From: Pelomonas aquatica
Lineage (GTDB): Bacteria > Pseudomonadota > Gammaproteobacteria > Burkholderiales > Burkholderiaceae_C
Assembly (NCBI RefSeq): GCF_026712205.1
Contig: NZ_JAPPUW010000005.1
Coordinates: forward strand, 1 to 64,000
Length of the DNA stretch: 64,000 nucleotides
Direction: 5' to 3'
Shown here in pieces: positions 6,477 to 15,215 of this stretch. The position numbers and the translations under genes were made by a program. Under the pieces are notes generated by a model that had not been told where the DNA came from, searched no databases, and was given only the letters and a program-made list of their open reading frames with translations. Every line of letters starts with the position of its first letter. Position 1 is the stretch's first letter.

Positions 6477-8873
6477 ATGAGTCGATTCCAAGTCCGCAAG
6501 GTCGCCGTGCTCGGCGCCGGCGTGATGGGCGCGCAGATCGCGGCCCACCTCGTCAACTGCAAGGTGCCGGTCGTGCTGTTCGACCTGCCCGCCAAGGAAG
6601 GCGCCAAGAACGGCATCGTGAGCAAGGCCGTCGACGGCCTGAAGAAGCTCAAGCCCGCACCGCTGGGCGACGGCGCCGAGGCTGCGCTGATCCAGCAGGC
6701 CAACTACGAAGAGCACCTCGAAGTGCTGCGCGGCTGCGACCTCATCATCGAGGCCATCGCCGAGCGCATGGACTGGAAGCTCGACCTCTACACCAAGATC
6801 GCGCCCTTCGTCGCCCCGCACGCCATCGTGGCCTCGAACACCTCGGGCCTGTCGATCACCAAGCTCTCCGAAGTGCTGCCCGAGGCGATCAAGCCGCGCT
6901 TCTGCGGCATCCACTTCTTCAACCCGCCGCGCTATATGGCGCTGGTCGAGCTGATCAACACGCCGACCACGCAGCCCGAAATCCTCGACCAGCTCGAAGC
7001 CTTCGTGACCACGTCGCTGGGCAAGAGCGTCGTGCGCGCCCACGACACGCCCAACTTCGTCGCCAACCGCGTCGGCATCGCCGGCATGATGGCCACGATG
7101 ATCGAGGCCGAGAAGTTCGGCCTGAGCGTGGACGTCGTCGACGACCTGACCGGCAAAAAACTGGGCCGTGCGTCGTCGGGCACCTTCCGCACCGCCGACG
7201 TCGTGGGCCTGGACACCATGGCCCACGTCGTCAAGACGATGCAGGACAACCTGAAGGACGACCCGTTCTACTCGACCTACGCCACGCCCAAGGTGCTGGC
7301 CGGCCTGATCGAGAAGGGCGCGCTGGGCCAGAAGACCGGCGCCGGCTTCTACAAGAAGGTCGGCAAGGACATCCAGCGCCTGGACTTCGCGACCGGTGAC
7401 TACGTCGCCGGCGGCAAGAAGGCCGACGAGATCGTCGCCCGCATGCTGAAGAAGGCCCCGGCCGACCGCCTGAAGCTGCTGCGCGAATCGACCAACCCGC
7501 AGGCCCAGTTCCTGTGGGCCATCCTGCGCGACGGCTTCCACTACGCCGCCGTGCATCTGGACACCGTGGCCGACACGGCCCGCGAGATCGACTTCGCGAT
7601 GCGCTGGGGCTTCGGCAGCCAGCAGGGGCCGTTCGAGCTGTGGCAGGCCGCCGGCTGGAAGCAGGTCGCCGAGTGGATCGCGGCCGACATCGCCGACGGC
7701 AAGACCCTGTCCAGCGCGCCGCTGCCGGCATGGGTCACCGAAGGCCCCGTCGCCGAGGCCGGTGGCGTGCACACGCCGCAAGGCTCGTGGAGCGCCGCCG
7801 AGGGCAAGTTCAAGCCGCGCAGCGAGCTGCCGGTCTACGCCCGCCAGGCCTTCCGCGAATCGCTGCTGGGCACCGGCGCGGCCGACCCGCTGAAGTCGGG
7901 CACCGAGCTGTTCAGGAACGACGAAGTGCGCGTCTGGACGCTGGACGGCAAGGTCGTCATCGCCTCCATCACCGCCAAGCTGCACCTGATCAGCCCGGCC
8001 GTCACCGAGGGACTGCTCAAGGCCGTCGAGATCGCCGAGGCCGACTACCAGGGCCTGGTGATCTGGAGCCCGGACGACGTGTTCTCGGCCGGCGCCAACC
8101 TCGAGAGCCTGATGCCCGTCTTCATGAAGATGGGCAGCAAGGGCATCGCGCCGGAAGAGAAGAAGCTGCAGGACATGATGCTGCGCCTGCGTTATGCCAG
8201 CGTGCCGGTCGTCGCCGCGATGCGCGGCCTGGCCCTGGGCGGTGGCGCCGAGCTGGCCGTGCATTGCGCGCGCCGCGTCGCGCATGTCGAGAGCTATGTG
8301 GGCCTGGTCGAAGTCGGCGTGGGCCTGGTGCCTGGCGGCGGCGGCCTGACCTATATCGCCCGCCGCGCCGCCGAGATGGCCGCGGCCGGCAACGCCGGCG
8401 CCGACATCCTGAGCTTCCTGAAGGACGGCTTCCTGACCGCGGCCACGGCCAAGGTCGCGACCTCGGCTCACGAGGCGAAGAAGAACGGCTTCCTGCTCGA
8501 CAGCGACATCATCGTGCCGCACAAGGACGAGCTGCTGTACGTCGCGACGGCCACCGCCATCGGCATGTTCGAGGCCGGCTACCGCCCGCCGCACAAGGCG
8601 CTGTTCCCGGTCGCAGGCCGCAGCGGCATCGCGACGATCAAGGGCCAGGTCGCCAACATGCGCGACGGCGGCTTCGTCAGCGCCCACGACTACCACCTGG
8701 CCGCGGCGATCGCCGACGTGGTCTGCGGCGGCGAGGTCGAGGCGGGTTCCCTCGTCACCGAGGAATACCTGATGGCGCTGGAGCGCAAGCACTTCTGCGC
8801 GCTGCTCGACAACCCCAAGACCCAGGAACGCATCATGGGCATGCTGCAGACCGGCAAGCCCGTTCGCAACTAA
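6477..8873 (+). CDS. 3-hydroxyacyl-CoA dehydrogenase / enoyl-CoA hydratase (FadN-like order)
   Basis: A 798-residue bifunctional beta-oxidation enzyme. The NAD-dependent 3-hydroxyacyl-CoA dehydrogenase comes first: Rossmann motif VLGAGVMG at 11-18, catalytic region IHFFNPPRYM with His at about 146, and a C-terminal helical domain to about 400. The crotonase-type hydratase domain follows (about 480-690, FSAGANLESL and ALGGGAELAVHCARRVA oxyanion loops). This order is opposite to E. coli FadB and matches B. subtilis FadN/YusL. A Shine-Dalgarno AGGAG stands 7 bp before the ATG. It works with the thiolase at 9388. Confidence 0.92.
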   Translation: MSRFQVRKVAVLGAGVMGAQIAAHLVNCKVPVVLFDLPAKEGAKNGIVSKAVDGLKKLKPAPLGDGAEAALIQQANYEEHLEVLRGCDLIIEAIAERMDWKLDLYTKIAPFVAPHAIVASNTSGLSITKLSEVLPEAIKPRFCGIHFFNPPRYMALVELINTPTTQPEILDQLEAFVTTSLGKSVVRAHDTPNFVANRVGIAGMMATMIEAEKFGLSVDVVDDLTGKKLGRASSGTFRTADVVGLDTMAHVVKTMQDNLKDDPFYSTYATPKVLAGLIEKGALGQKTGAGFYKKVGKDIQRLDFATGDYVAGGKKADEIVARMLKKAPADRLKLLRESTNPQAQFLWAILRDGFHYAAVHLDTVADTAREIDFAMRWGFGSQQGPFELWQAAGWKQVAEWIAADIADGKTLSSAPLPAWVTEGPVAEAGGVHTPQGSWSAAEGKFKPRSELPVYARQAFRESLLGTGAADPLKSGTELFRNDEVRVWTLDGKVVIASITAKLHLISPAVTEGLLKAVEIAEADYQGLVIWSPDDVFSAGANLESLMPVFMKMGSKGIAPEEKKLQDMMLRLRYASVPVVAAMRGLALGGGAELAVHCARRVAHVESYVGLVEVGVGLVPGGGGLTYIARRAAEMAAAGNAGADILSFLKDGFLTAATAKVATSAHEAKKNGFLLDSDIIVPHKDELLYVATATAIGMFEAGYRPPHKALFPVAGRSGIATIKGQVANMRDGGFVSAHDYHLAAAIADVVCGGEVEAGSLVTEEYLMALERKHFCALLDNPKTQERIMGMLQTGKPVRN

Positions 8874-8884
8874 GGTCCATCGTC

Positions 8885-9376
8885 GTGAACCGGCTTCAAC
8901 GCACCCTCGCAAAGCTGGACGGCCTGCCCGGCCCGCTGCGGGGCGCCGCGCGCAACTTCGCGCTGCGCCGCGCCGTGCCCTTCACCGGCACGGCGGCGCT
9001 GGACTTCGTCGCGCTCACCCCTGAGCGCAGCGAGATCCGCGTGGCCAACCGCCGCCCCGTGCAGAACCACATCAAGGGCGTGCATGCGGCCGCGATGTCG
9101 CTGCTGGCCGAAACGGCCACCGGCATGGTGGTGGGCATGAATGTGCGCGACGACTGCCTGCCGCTGTGCAAGTCGCTGCAGGTGAACTTCCGCAAGCGCG
9201 CCACCGGCGGCCTCGTCGCCCGCGCGCATCTGACCGAGGCCCAGCGTGCCAGCATGGCGAGCGAGACCAAGGGCGAAGTGCGCGTTGCCGTCACTGTGAT
9301 CGACGAAGCCGGCATCGAGCCGATCGAGTGTGAATTTGTCTGGGCCTGGGTGCCCAAAGAGAAGCCCCAGGCTTGA
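8885..9376 (+). CDS. DUF4442 hotdog-fold (PaaI-like thioesterase) protein
   Basis: A 163-residue hotdog-fold protein of the DUF4442 group, related to PaaI-type acyl-CoA thioesterases. Visible features are the NRRPVQNHIKGVHAAAMSLLAET segment (hotdog helix with the HAAA active-site region) and the strand LCKSLQVNFRKRATG. The start is a GTG at 8885, 11 bp after the preceding stop; the frame is open far upstream, but that part is antiparallel noise over the dehydrogenase gene. Its place between the two core beta-oxidation genes suggests release or editing of acyl-CoA intermediates, which is an inference. Confidence 0.82.
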   Translation: MNRLQRTLAKLDGLPGPLRGAARNFALRRAVPFTGTAALDFVALTPERSEIRVANRRPVQNHIKGVHAAAMSLLAETATGMVVGMNVRDDCLPLCKSLQVNFRKRATGGLVARAHLTEAQRASMASETKGEVRVAVTVIDEAGIEPIECEFVWAWVPKEKPQA

Positions 9377-9387
9377 AAGGAAAAGTC

Positions 9388-10602
9388 ATGAGCAAGCAAG
9401 TCCAAGACGCCTACATCGTCTCCGCCACCCGTCTGCCCATCGGCAAGAGCGGCCGCGGCTACTTCAAGAACACGCGCCCCGACGAGATGCTCGTCAAGGT
9501 CATGCAGGCCGTGCTGGCGCAGGCTCCGGGCCTGGACCCGGCCGCGATTGAAGACGCCATCGTCGGCTGCTCCTTCCCCGAAGGCGAGCAGGGTATGAAC
9601 ATCGCCCGCGTGGCCTCGGTGCTGGCCGGCCTGGGCCCCACCATCGGCGGCGTGACGATCAACCGCTACTGCGCGTCCGGCATCACCGCCGTGCAGATGG
9701 CCGCGGACCGCATCCGTGTCGGCGAGGCCGACGTGATGTTCGCCGGCGGCGTCGAGTCCATGTCCATGATCCCGATGGGCGGCAACAAGCCCAGCCTGTC
9801 GCCGCTGATCTTCGAGAAGGACGAGAACATCGGCATCGCCTACGGCATGGGCCTGACGGCCGAGAAGGTCGCCGCGCAGTGGAAGATCAGCCGCGAGGCG
9901 CAGGACGCGTTCTCGGTGGAATCGCACCGCCGCGCCGTGGCCGCCATGCAGGCCGGCTGGTTCGACGCCGAGATGACGCCCTTCGACGTCGTCGAGCGCA
10001 CGCCCAACCTGGCCGACGGCACGGTCAACGTCAAGACCCGCACCGTCAAGCTCGACGAAGGCGCCCGCCCCGACACCTCGCTCGAAGGCCTGGCCAGGCT
10101 CAAGCCCGTGTTCGCCGCCAAGGGCAGCGTGACGGCCGGCAACAGCTCGCAGACGTCCGACGGCTCGGGCGGCCTGCTGATCGTCAGCGAAGCCGCGCTG
10201 AAGCGCTACAACCTGACGCCGCTGGCCCGCTTCGTGTCCTTCGCCGTGCGCGGCGTGCCGCCCGAGATCATGGGCATCGGCCCCATCGAAGCCATCCCCG
10301 CCGCGCTGAAGGCCGCCGGCATCAGCGCCAAGGACCTGGACTGGGTCGAGCTGAACGAAGCCTTCGCCGCGCAGTCGCTGGCCGTGCTGAACGACCTGGA
10401 CAGCAAGGGCTTCGAACTGGACCGTGCCAAGGTCAACCCGAACGGTGGCGCGATCGCGCTGGGCCACCCGCTGGGCGCCACCGGTGCCATCCGCGCGGCC
10501 TCGGTCATCCACGGCCTGCGCCGCACCGGCGGGAAATATGGCATGGTGACGATGTGCGTCGGTGCCGGTCAAGGCGCGGCGGGCATCTTCGAAAGGCTTT
10601 GA
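9388..10602 (+). CDS. acetyl-CoA C-acyltransferase (thiolase, FadA/FadI type)
   Basis: A 404-residue thiolase that cleaves 3-ketoacyl-CoA to acetyl-CoA and a shortened acyl-CoA. The acyl-accepting Cys is at about 95 (NRYCASGITAVQ). The C-terminal catalytic His is in GHPLGATGA (about 360) and the second Cys in CVGAGQG (about 390). A good ribosome site (AAAGGAAAAG) precedes the ATG at 9388; an in-frame ATG at 9373, inside the end of the previous gene, is less likely. It completes the degradation set with the genes at 4198 and 6477. Confidence 0.94.
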   Translation: MSKQVQDAYIVSATRLPIGKSGRGYFKNTRPDEMLVKVMQAVLAQAPGLDPAAIEDAIVGCSFPEGEQGMNIARVASVLAGLGPTIGGVTINRYCASGITAVQMAADRIRVGEADVMFAGGVESMSMIPMGGNKPSLSPLIFEKDENIGIAYGMGLTAEKVAAQWKISREAQDAFSVESHRRAVAAMQAGWFDAEMTPFDVVERTPNLADGTVNVKTRTVKLDEGARPDTSLEGLARLKPVFAAKGSVTAGNSSQTSDGSGGLLIVSEAALKRYNLTPLARFVSFAVRGVPPEIMGIGPIEAIPAALKAAGISAKDLDWVELNEAFAAQSLAVLNDLDSKGFELDRAKVNPNGGAIALGHPLGATGAIRAASVIHGLRRTGGKYGMVTMCVGAGQGAAGIFERL

Positions 10603-10607
10603 CCCTC

Positions 10608-11138
10608 ATGAAACGGCGTCGCGTGCTCCAGGCCTCCTCGGTATTGCTCGCGGCGCCTCTCGCTGGTTGTTCCGGCGAGCTGCAGACCTTCACGAGCTGG
10701 AAGGCCGGCCAGCAGGCCGTGCTGGAGCTGCTGTTCACGGAGAAGGTCGTGCAGGGCAGCCCCTGGAACCTGAGCCAGGTGCTGCAGCATCTGGCTCAGA
10801 GCGTCGAGTTCTCGATGCAGGGCTTCCCGGCGCTCAAGGGCGCCTGGTTCCGCTCCAGCATCGGCTCGGCGGCCTTCGCCGTCTTCAATGCGCGCGGCGC
10901 GATGAGCCACAGCCTGGACGAGCCCATCCCCGGCGCGCCCGCGCTCGATGCATCGCAGACGCTGAAGACCTCGGTGCAGCGCCTGCTGGACGCGATGGAG
11001 GCCTTCGCCAGTTTCCAGGGCACACTGCGGCCCCACTTCGCCTACGGCGAGCTGACCAAGCCGCAGTACGAGCGAGCCCATCTGATGCACCTGGCCAACC
11101 ACTGGACCCAGTTCCAGTCGAAGACCGCCACGGCCTGA
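10608..11138 (+). CDS. DUF1569 family exported lipoprotein
   Basis: A 176-residue protein beginning MKRRRVLQASSVLLAAPLAGC, a signal peptide with lipobox LAGC and a weak twin-arginine-like RRRVLQ. The body (SWKAGQQAVLEL, HLAQSVEFSMQGFP, FNARGAMSHSLDEPIPGAP) resembles the DUF1569 family, which has a DinB-like four-helix character. Function is unknown. The ATG is 5 bp after the thiolase stop and the next gene starts 13 bp after its own stop, so it belongs to the beta-oxidation operon. The family assignment is from memory of its pattern and should be confirmed by a profile search. Confidence 0.75.
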   Translation: MKRRRVLQASSVLLAAPLAGCSGELQTFTSWKAGQQAVLELLFTEKVVQGSPWNLSQVLQHLAQSVEFSMQGFPALKGAWFRSSIGSAAFAVFNARGAMSHSLDEPIPGAPALDASQTLKTSVQRLLDAMEAFASFQGTLRPHFAYGELTKPQYERAHLMHLANHWTQFQSKTATA

Positions 11139-11151
11139 ACCGGAGACCCCG

Positions 11152-11916
11152 ATGACCATCAAGAGCTACACGCTCAACGGCGTCGCGACCCTCGAGATCG
11201 CCCGCCCCGAGAAGAAGAACGCCATCACCCAGGCGATGTACCTGAGCATGGCCGAGGCGCTGCGCGCCGCCGATGCCGACCCCGCGGTGCGTGCGGTGCT
11301 CATCACCGGCCAGCCCGGCATCTTCACGTCGGGCAACGACCTGGAAGACTTCATGGCCGGCCCGCCGCGTGGCGAGGACGCGCCGGCCTTCCAGTTCATG
11401 CATGCGCTGGCGGACTGCGGCAAGCCCGTCGTCGCGGCCGTGACCGGTGCGGCCATCGGCATCGGCACGACCATGCTGCTGCACTGCGACTTCGTCTTCG
11501 TTGCCGACGACGCCCGCCTGGCCATGCCCTTCGTGGCCCTGGGCCTGGTGCCCGAGTTCGCGTCCAGCGTCGTGCTGCCCCAGCTCGTCGGCAACCGTCG
11601 CGCGGCCGAGAAGCTGCTGCTGGGCGACCCCTTCACCGGCGAGCAGGCCGTGGAATGCGGCATCGCCAACCGCGTGCTGCCGGGCAGCGAGGTGCTGAAC
11701 CACGCGCGCCGCATCGCCGAGCGCTTCAACACGCTGGCCCCGGGCGCCGTGCGCGACAGCAAGCAGTTGATCCGCGGCCCGCAGCGCGAGGCCGTCAAGG
11801 CGGCCATCACGCGTGAGGCCGAGGTCTTCGGCGCCCGGCTGCGCGCGCCTGAGGCGATGGAGGCCTTCCAGGCCTTCTTCCAGAAGCGCGCGCCGGACTT
11901 CTCCAAGTTCCAGTGA
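11152..11916 (+). CDS. enoyl-CoA hydratase/isomerase family protein
   Basis: A 254-residue single-domain crotonase. The first oxyanion loop is in FTSGNDLEDFM (about 60-70) and the second in AAVTGAAIGIGTTMLLHCDFVFVADDARLAMPF (about 95-127). A C-terminal helical trimerisation segment ends in RAPDFSKFQ, common to enoyl-CoA hydratases of proteobacterial beta-oxidation operons. It could be a hydratase or a delta3-delta2 isomerase supplementing the bifunctional enzyme for unsaturated or unusual acyl chains. It overlaps the next gene by four bases (GTGA). Confidence 0.9.
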   Translation: MTIKSYTLNGVATLEIARPEKKNAITQAMYLSMAEALRAADADPAVRAVLITGQPGIFTSGNDLEDFMAGPPRGEDAPAFQFMHALADCGKPVVAAVTGAAIGIGTTMLLHCDFVFVADDARLAMPFVALGLVPEFASSVVLPQLVGNRRAAEKLLLGDPFTGEQAVECGIANRVLPGSEVLNHARRIAERFNTLAPGAVRDSKQLIRGPQREAVKAAITREAEVFGARLRAPEAMEAFQAFFQKRAPDFSKFQ

Positions 11917-12638
11917 CGCCCGAGCTCCTGCTGGGGCCGCTGCTGCTCTGGCAGGGGCGGCGCGTGCGTGCGACCGCGCTGCGCCTGCCCGAGGCGGCCG
12001 GTCCGCGCACGGCCGAGGGCTCGGCGCTGCGCCTGCTGATCGTCGGCGACTCCTCGGCCGCCGGCGTGGGCGCCGCGCACCAGGACGAGGCCCTGGCCGG
12101 CCGCCTCGCGCAGGCGCTGGCCGCGCGGCTGGGCCGACCGGTGGGCTGGCAGCTCGTCGCGACCAGCGGCCACAGCAGCGAGCAGGCGCTCGCGGCGCTG
12201 GCCGCCACCGAGCTCGCGCCGGCCGACGTGCTGGTCACGGCCCTGGGCGTCAACGACGTCGTCGACCGGGTCGCGCCGTTGCAGGCACTGGCGGCGCTGG
12301 AGCGCATCCACGCCCTGGCCACCGAGCGCGCCGGCGTGCGCCTGAGCGTGCACTGCGCAGCGCCGCCGATGCAGCAATTCCCGCTGCTGCCCCAGCCGCT
12401 GCGCTGGTTCTTCGGCCGCCAGGCGGCGCGCTTCAATGCGGCCCTGACGTCGTCCGTGGCCGGCCAGGCATCGCGCCGCGTGTTGCATCTGCCCGAGGAA
12501 ATGCAGAGCAATGCGGCGGCACTGATGGCTGAGGACGGCTTCCACCCCAGCCCGGCGGGCTATGCCCTGTGGGCCGAGGCGTTGGCGGATCAGATCGCCA
12601 GCGGCCTGGGCTTGCCCTGCAGGTCGATGGCCACATAG
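11913..12638 (+). CDS. SGNH/GDSL hydrolase
   Basis: A 241-residue esterase of the SGNH superfamily. The block I nucleophile is in LLIVGDSSAAGVGA (Ser at about 47), the Asn block in TALGVNDVVD, and the C-terminal catalytic Asp-His pair in EDGFHPSPAGYALWAE. The start is GTG at 11913, overlapping the preceding TGA, which implies translational coupling to the hydratase. A role in releasing fatty acids from an ester before beta-oxidation would fit the operon but is inferred. Its 3' end overlaps the convergent thioesterase gene by about 49 bp. Confidence 0.87.
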   Translation: MTPELLLGPLLLWQGRRVRATALRLPEAAGPRTAEGSALRLLIVGDSSAAGVGAAHQDEALAGRLAQALAARLGRPVGWQLVATSGHSSEQALAALAATELAPADVLVTALGVNDVVDRVAPLQALAALERIHALATERAGVRLSVHCAAPPMQQFPLLPQPLRWFFGRQAARFNAALTSSVAGQASRRVLHLPEEMQSNAAALMAEDGFHPSPAGYALWAEALADQIASGLGLPCRSMAT

Positions 12639-12994
12639 GTCAGGTTGGCCTCGGTCACCTTGACGATGTGCGGGTTCTCGGGGTCGCGCTCGGCCATCAC
12701 CTCGACATGCACCGTGATGGACGTGCGGCCGACGCGGGTCACCGTGGCATAGAAGCTCAGCAGGTCGCCGATGGAGACCGGTTGCTTGAAGATGAATTCG
12801 TTGACGGCCACCGTGGCCACGCGCCCGCGCGAGATGCGCGCCGGCAGGATGGAGCCGGCGATGTCCACCTGGGCCATGATCCAGCCGCCGAAGATGTCGC
12901 CGTTGGCGTTGGAGTCGGCGGGCATGGGCATCACGCGCAGCACGAGCTCGCGCTGGCCGGCCTGGGGTTGAGGGGGGCTTGAATCCTGGGTCAT
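12590..12994 (-). CDS. acyl-CoA thioesterase (YciA family)
   Basis: A 134-residue hotdog thioesterase hydrolysing acyl-CoA. The family motif NANGDIFGGWIMAQVDIAGS (catalytic Asp in GDIFGG) is clear, followed by VATVAVNEFIFKQPVSIGD and the strand TSITVHVEVMAERD. A start at 12994 is chosen because it gives a standard YciA length; a longer in-frame extension is unsupported. The ATG shares the CATG with the ABC exporter start on the other strand, so either the two divergent genes have no conventional upstream spacer or the exporter begins further in. Confidence 0.9.
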   Translation of the reverse strand: MTQDSSPPQPQAGQRELVLRVMPMPADSNANGDIFGGWIMAQVDIAGSILPARISRGRVATVAVNEFIFKQPVSIGDLLSFYATVTRVGRTSITVHVEVMAERDPENPHIVKVTEANLTYVAIDLQGKPRPLAI

Positions 12995-14855
12995 GGTGGT
13001 CACTTGTGACAATCCGTCGTTGAACTCCATTTTCGGGCCTGCCGCGTTGCGTTCCTCCACTTCAGCATCATCCCTGCCGCTGCCCGGCACCGCCCCCGCG
13101 CCGCGCGGCGACTGGGGCACCGTCGGCCGCCTGCTGCCCTATCTGTGGCGCTACCGCTGGCGCGTCGCGCTGGCCCTGGCCTTCATGGTGGGCGCCAAGC
13201 TGTGCAACGTGGGCGTGCCCATCCTGCTCAAGCACCTGATCGACGCTCTCGACCTGAAGCCCGGCGCGCCGCAGGCCCTGCTCGTCGTGCCGCTGGGCCT
13301 GCTGCTGGCCTATGGCGGGCTGCGGCTGTCGACGTCGCTGTTCACCGAGCTGCGCGAGCTGATCTTCGCCAAGGCCACCGAGGGCACGGCGCGCAGCATC
13401 TCGCTGCAGGTGTTCCGCCACCTGCACGACCTGTCGCTGCGCTTCCATCTGGAGCGCCAGACTGGCGGCATGACGCGTGACATCGAGCGCGGCACGCGGG
13501 CCGTGCACTCCCTCATCAGCTACTCGCTCTATAGCATCGTGCCGACGCTGATCGAGGTGGCGCTGGTGCTGACGCTGCTGGGCGTGAAGTTCGATGCCTG
13601 GTTCGCCGGCATCACCGTCGCGGCGCTGGTCGTCTACATCGCATTCACGGTCGTCGTCACCGAGTGGCGCACCAAGTTCCGCCGCACGCTGAACGAGCTG
13701 GACTCGGTGGCCCACAGCAAGGCCATCGACTCGCTGCTGAACTACGAGACGGTGAAGTATTTCAACAACGAGGACTTCGAGGCGCGCCGCTACGACGAGA
13801 GCCTGGAGAGGCTGCGCCGCGTCCAGCTGAAGAGCCAGACCACGCTGTCGCTGCTGAACACCGGCCAGCAGCTCATCATCGCGGCGGCCCTGGTGCTGAT
13901 GCTGTGGCGGGCCACGCAGGGCGTCGTCGCCGGCCGCATGAGCCTGGGCGACCTCGTCATGGTCAACGCCTTCATGATCCAGCTCTACATCCCGCTGAAC
14001 TTCCTCGGCGTGATCTACCGCGAGATCAAGCAGAGCCTGACCGACATCGAGAAGATGTTCCGCCTGCTCGACCGCGAGCGTGAGGTGGCCGATGCGCCCG
14101 GCGCGGCGCCGCTGCAGGTGCAGGGCGCGCATGTCGTGTTCGACGACGTGCGCTTCGCCTACGACCCGGCGCGGCCCATCCTGCACGGCGTCAGCTTCGA
14201 GATCCCGGCCGGCCGCAAGGTCGCCGTCGTCGGCCCCAGCGGTTCGGGCAAGAGCACCTTGGCGCGGCTGCTCTACCGCTTCTACGACATCGACGGCGGC
14301 GCCATCCGCATCGACGGCCAGGACATCCGCGCGGTCACGCAGGGCAGCCTGCGCCGGGCCATCGGCATCGTGCCGCAGGACACGGTGCTGTTCAACGACA
14401 CCGTGGCCTACAACATCGCCTACGGCCGCCCCGGGGCCGGCCAGCCCGAGGTCGAGGCCGCCGCGCGCGCGGCCCACATCCACGCCTTCATCGCGGCCAC
14501 GCCGGGCGGCTACGAGACCATGGTCGGCGAGCGCGGGCTGAAGCTGTCGGGCGGCGAGAAGCAGCGCGTGGCCATCGCGCGCACGCTGCTGAAGAACCCG
14601 CCGCTGCTGATCTTCGACGAGGCGACCTCGGCGCTGGACTCGACCAACGAGCGCGCCATCCAGGCCGAGCTGGAGTCCGTCGGCCAGGACAAGACCGTGC
14701 TCGTCATCGCGCACCGGCTGTCGACGGTGGTCGACGCGCACGAGATCATCGTGCTGGAGCAGGGGCGCATCGTCGAGCGCGGCCGGCACGACGAGTTGCT
14801 GGCCCGGGACGGGCGTTACGCGGAGATGTGGCGGCTGCAACAGGCCACCGACTGA
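12993..14855 (+). CDS. Atm1-type ABC exporter (permease-ATPase fusion)
   Basis: A 620-residue half transporter of the ABCB7/Atm1 group, linked to export of glutathione-type sulfur compounds or metal complexes. The membrane domain (about 50-340) includes the characteristic FNNEDFEARRYDESLERL and NFLGVIYREIKQSLTDIEKMF segments. The nucleotide-binding domain has Walker A GPSGSGKST (about 415), signature LSGGEKQRVAIARTLL, and Walker B LLIFDEATSALD. The true start is uncertain: ATG at 12993 overlaps the divergent yciA start, and TTG codons at 13020 or 13047 give N-termini closer to known relatives. Confidence 0.9.
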   Translation: MVVTCDNPSLNSIFGPAALRSSTSASSLPLPGTAPAPRGDWGTVGRLLPYLWRYRWRVALALAFMVGAKLCNVGVPILLKHLIDALDLKPGAPQALLVVPLGLLLAYGGLRLSTSLFTELRELIFAKATEGTARSISLQVFRHLHDLSLRFHLERQTGGMTRDIERGTRAVHSLISYSLYSIVPTLIEVALVLTLLGVKFDAWFAGITVAALVVYIAFTVVVTEWRTKFRRTLNELDSVAHSKAIDSLLNYETVKYFNNEDFEARRYDESLERLRRVQLKSQTTLSLLNTGQQLIIAAALVLMLWRATQGVVAGRMSLGDLVMVNAFMIQLYIPLNFLGVIYREIKQSLTDIEKMFRLLDREREVADAPGAAPLQVQGAHVVFDDVRFAYDPARPILHGVSFEIPAGRKVAVVGPSGSGKSTLARLLYRFYDIDGGAIRIDGQDIRAVTQGSLRRAIGIVPQDTVLFNDTVAYNIAYGRPGAGQPEVEAAARAAHIHAFIAATPGGYETMVGERGLKLSGGEKQRVAIARTLLKNPPLLIFDEATSALDSTNERAIQAELESVGQDKTVLVIAHRLSTVVDAHEIIVLEQGRIVERGRHDELLARDGRYAEMWRLQQATD

Positions 14856-14861
14856 CGCTCT

Positions 14862-15182
14862 TTAGTGGGGCTTCCGGGGCTTCTCGAAGCTCTTGGGGCG
14901 GTAGACGTTGCCGTCCCACTCACCCTCGGGCCGTGGCCCCTGCTCGCGCAGCGCCGCCTCGCGGGCGCGGCGGATGACGCGCTCGGCCTCCAGCGCCGCG
15001 GCGCGGGTCTGGCGCTGGCGGCGGCGCCAGCCGGTCAGGCGGTTCATCTGCAGCTGCAGCCAGCCGCCCAGGCGGCGCAGCCGCGAGTCCACGCCGGCCC
15101 GGGCCCGGTAGGGCAGGGCCATGTGGATCGCCAGCGCGATGCAGAGGCCGAGGCCGGCGGCGGCGATCAGGTCGTGGAGCAT
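14862..15182 (-). CDS. small membrane-anchored protein, unknown function
   Basis: A 106-residue protein with one N-terminal membrane segment (MLHDLIAAAGLGLCIALAIHMAL) and a long basic, helical cytoplasmic part rich in Arg and Gln (about 30-75). It ends in a short EGEWDGNVYRPKSFEKP tail. No known domain is recognised. It is convergent with the ABC exporter, six bases after its stop. The ATG at 15182 places the hydrophobic helix at the N-terminus. Confidence 0.6.
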   Translation of the reverse strand: MLHDLIAAAGLGLCIALAIHMALPYRARAGVDSRLRRLGGWLQLQMNRLTGWRRRQRQTRAAALEAERVIRRAREAALREQGPRPEGEWDGNVYRPKSFEKPRKPH

Positions 15183-15215
15183 GCTTCGAGTGTGGCCCAA
15201 ACCGCTGCACAGCGG

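Noticed and set aside
5892-8912. Minus-strand open frame of over 1000 codons
   Set aside because: It is antisense to the bifunctional beta-oxidation gene and has His/Gln/Arg/Gly-rich composition typical of a shadow frame, with no domain.
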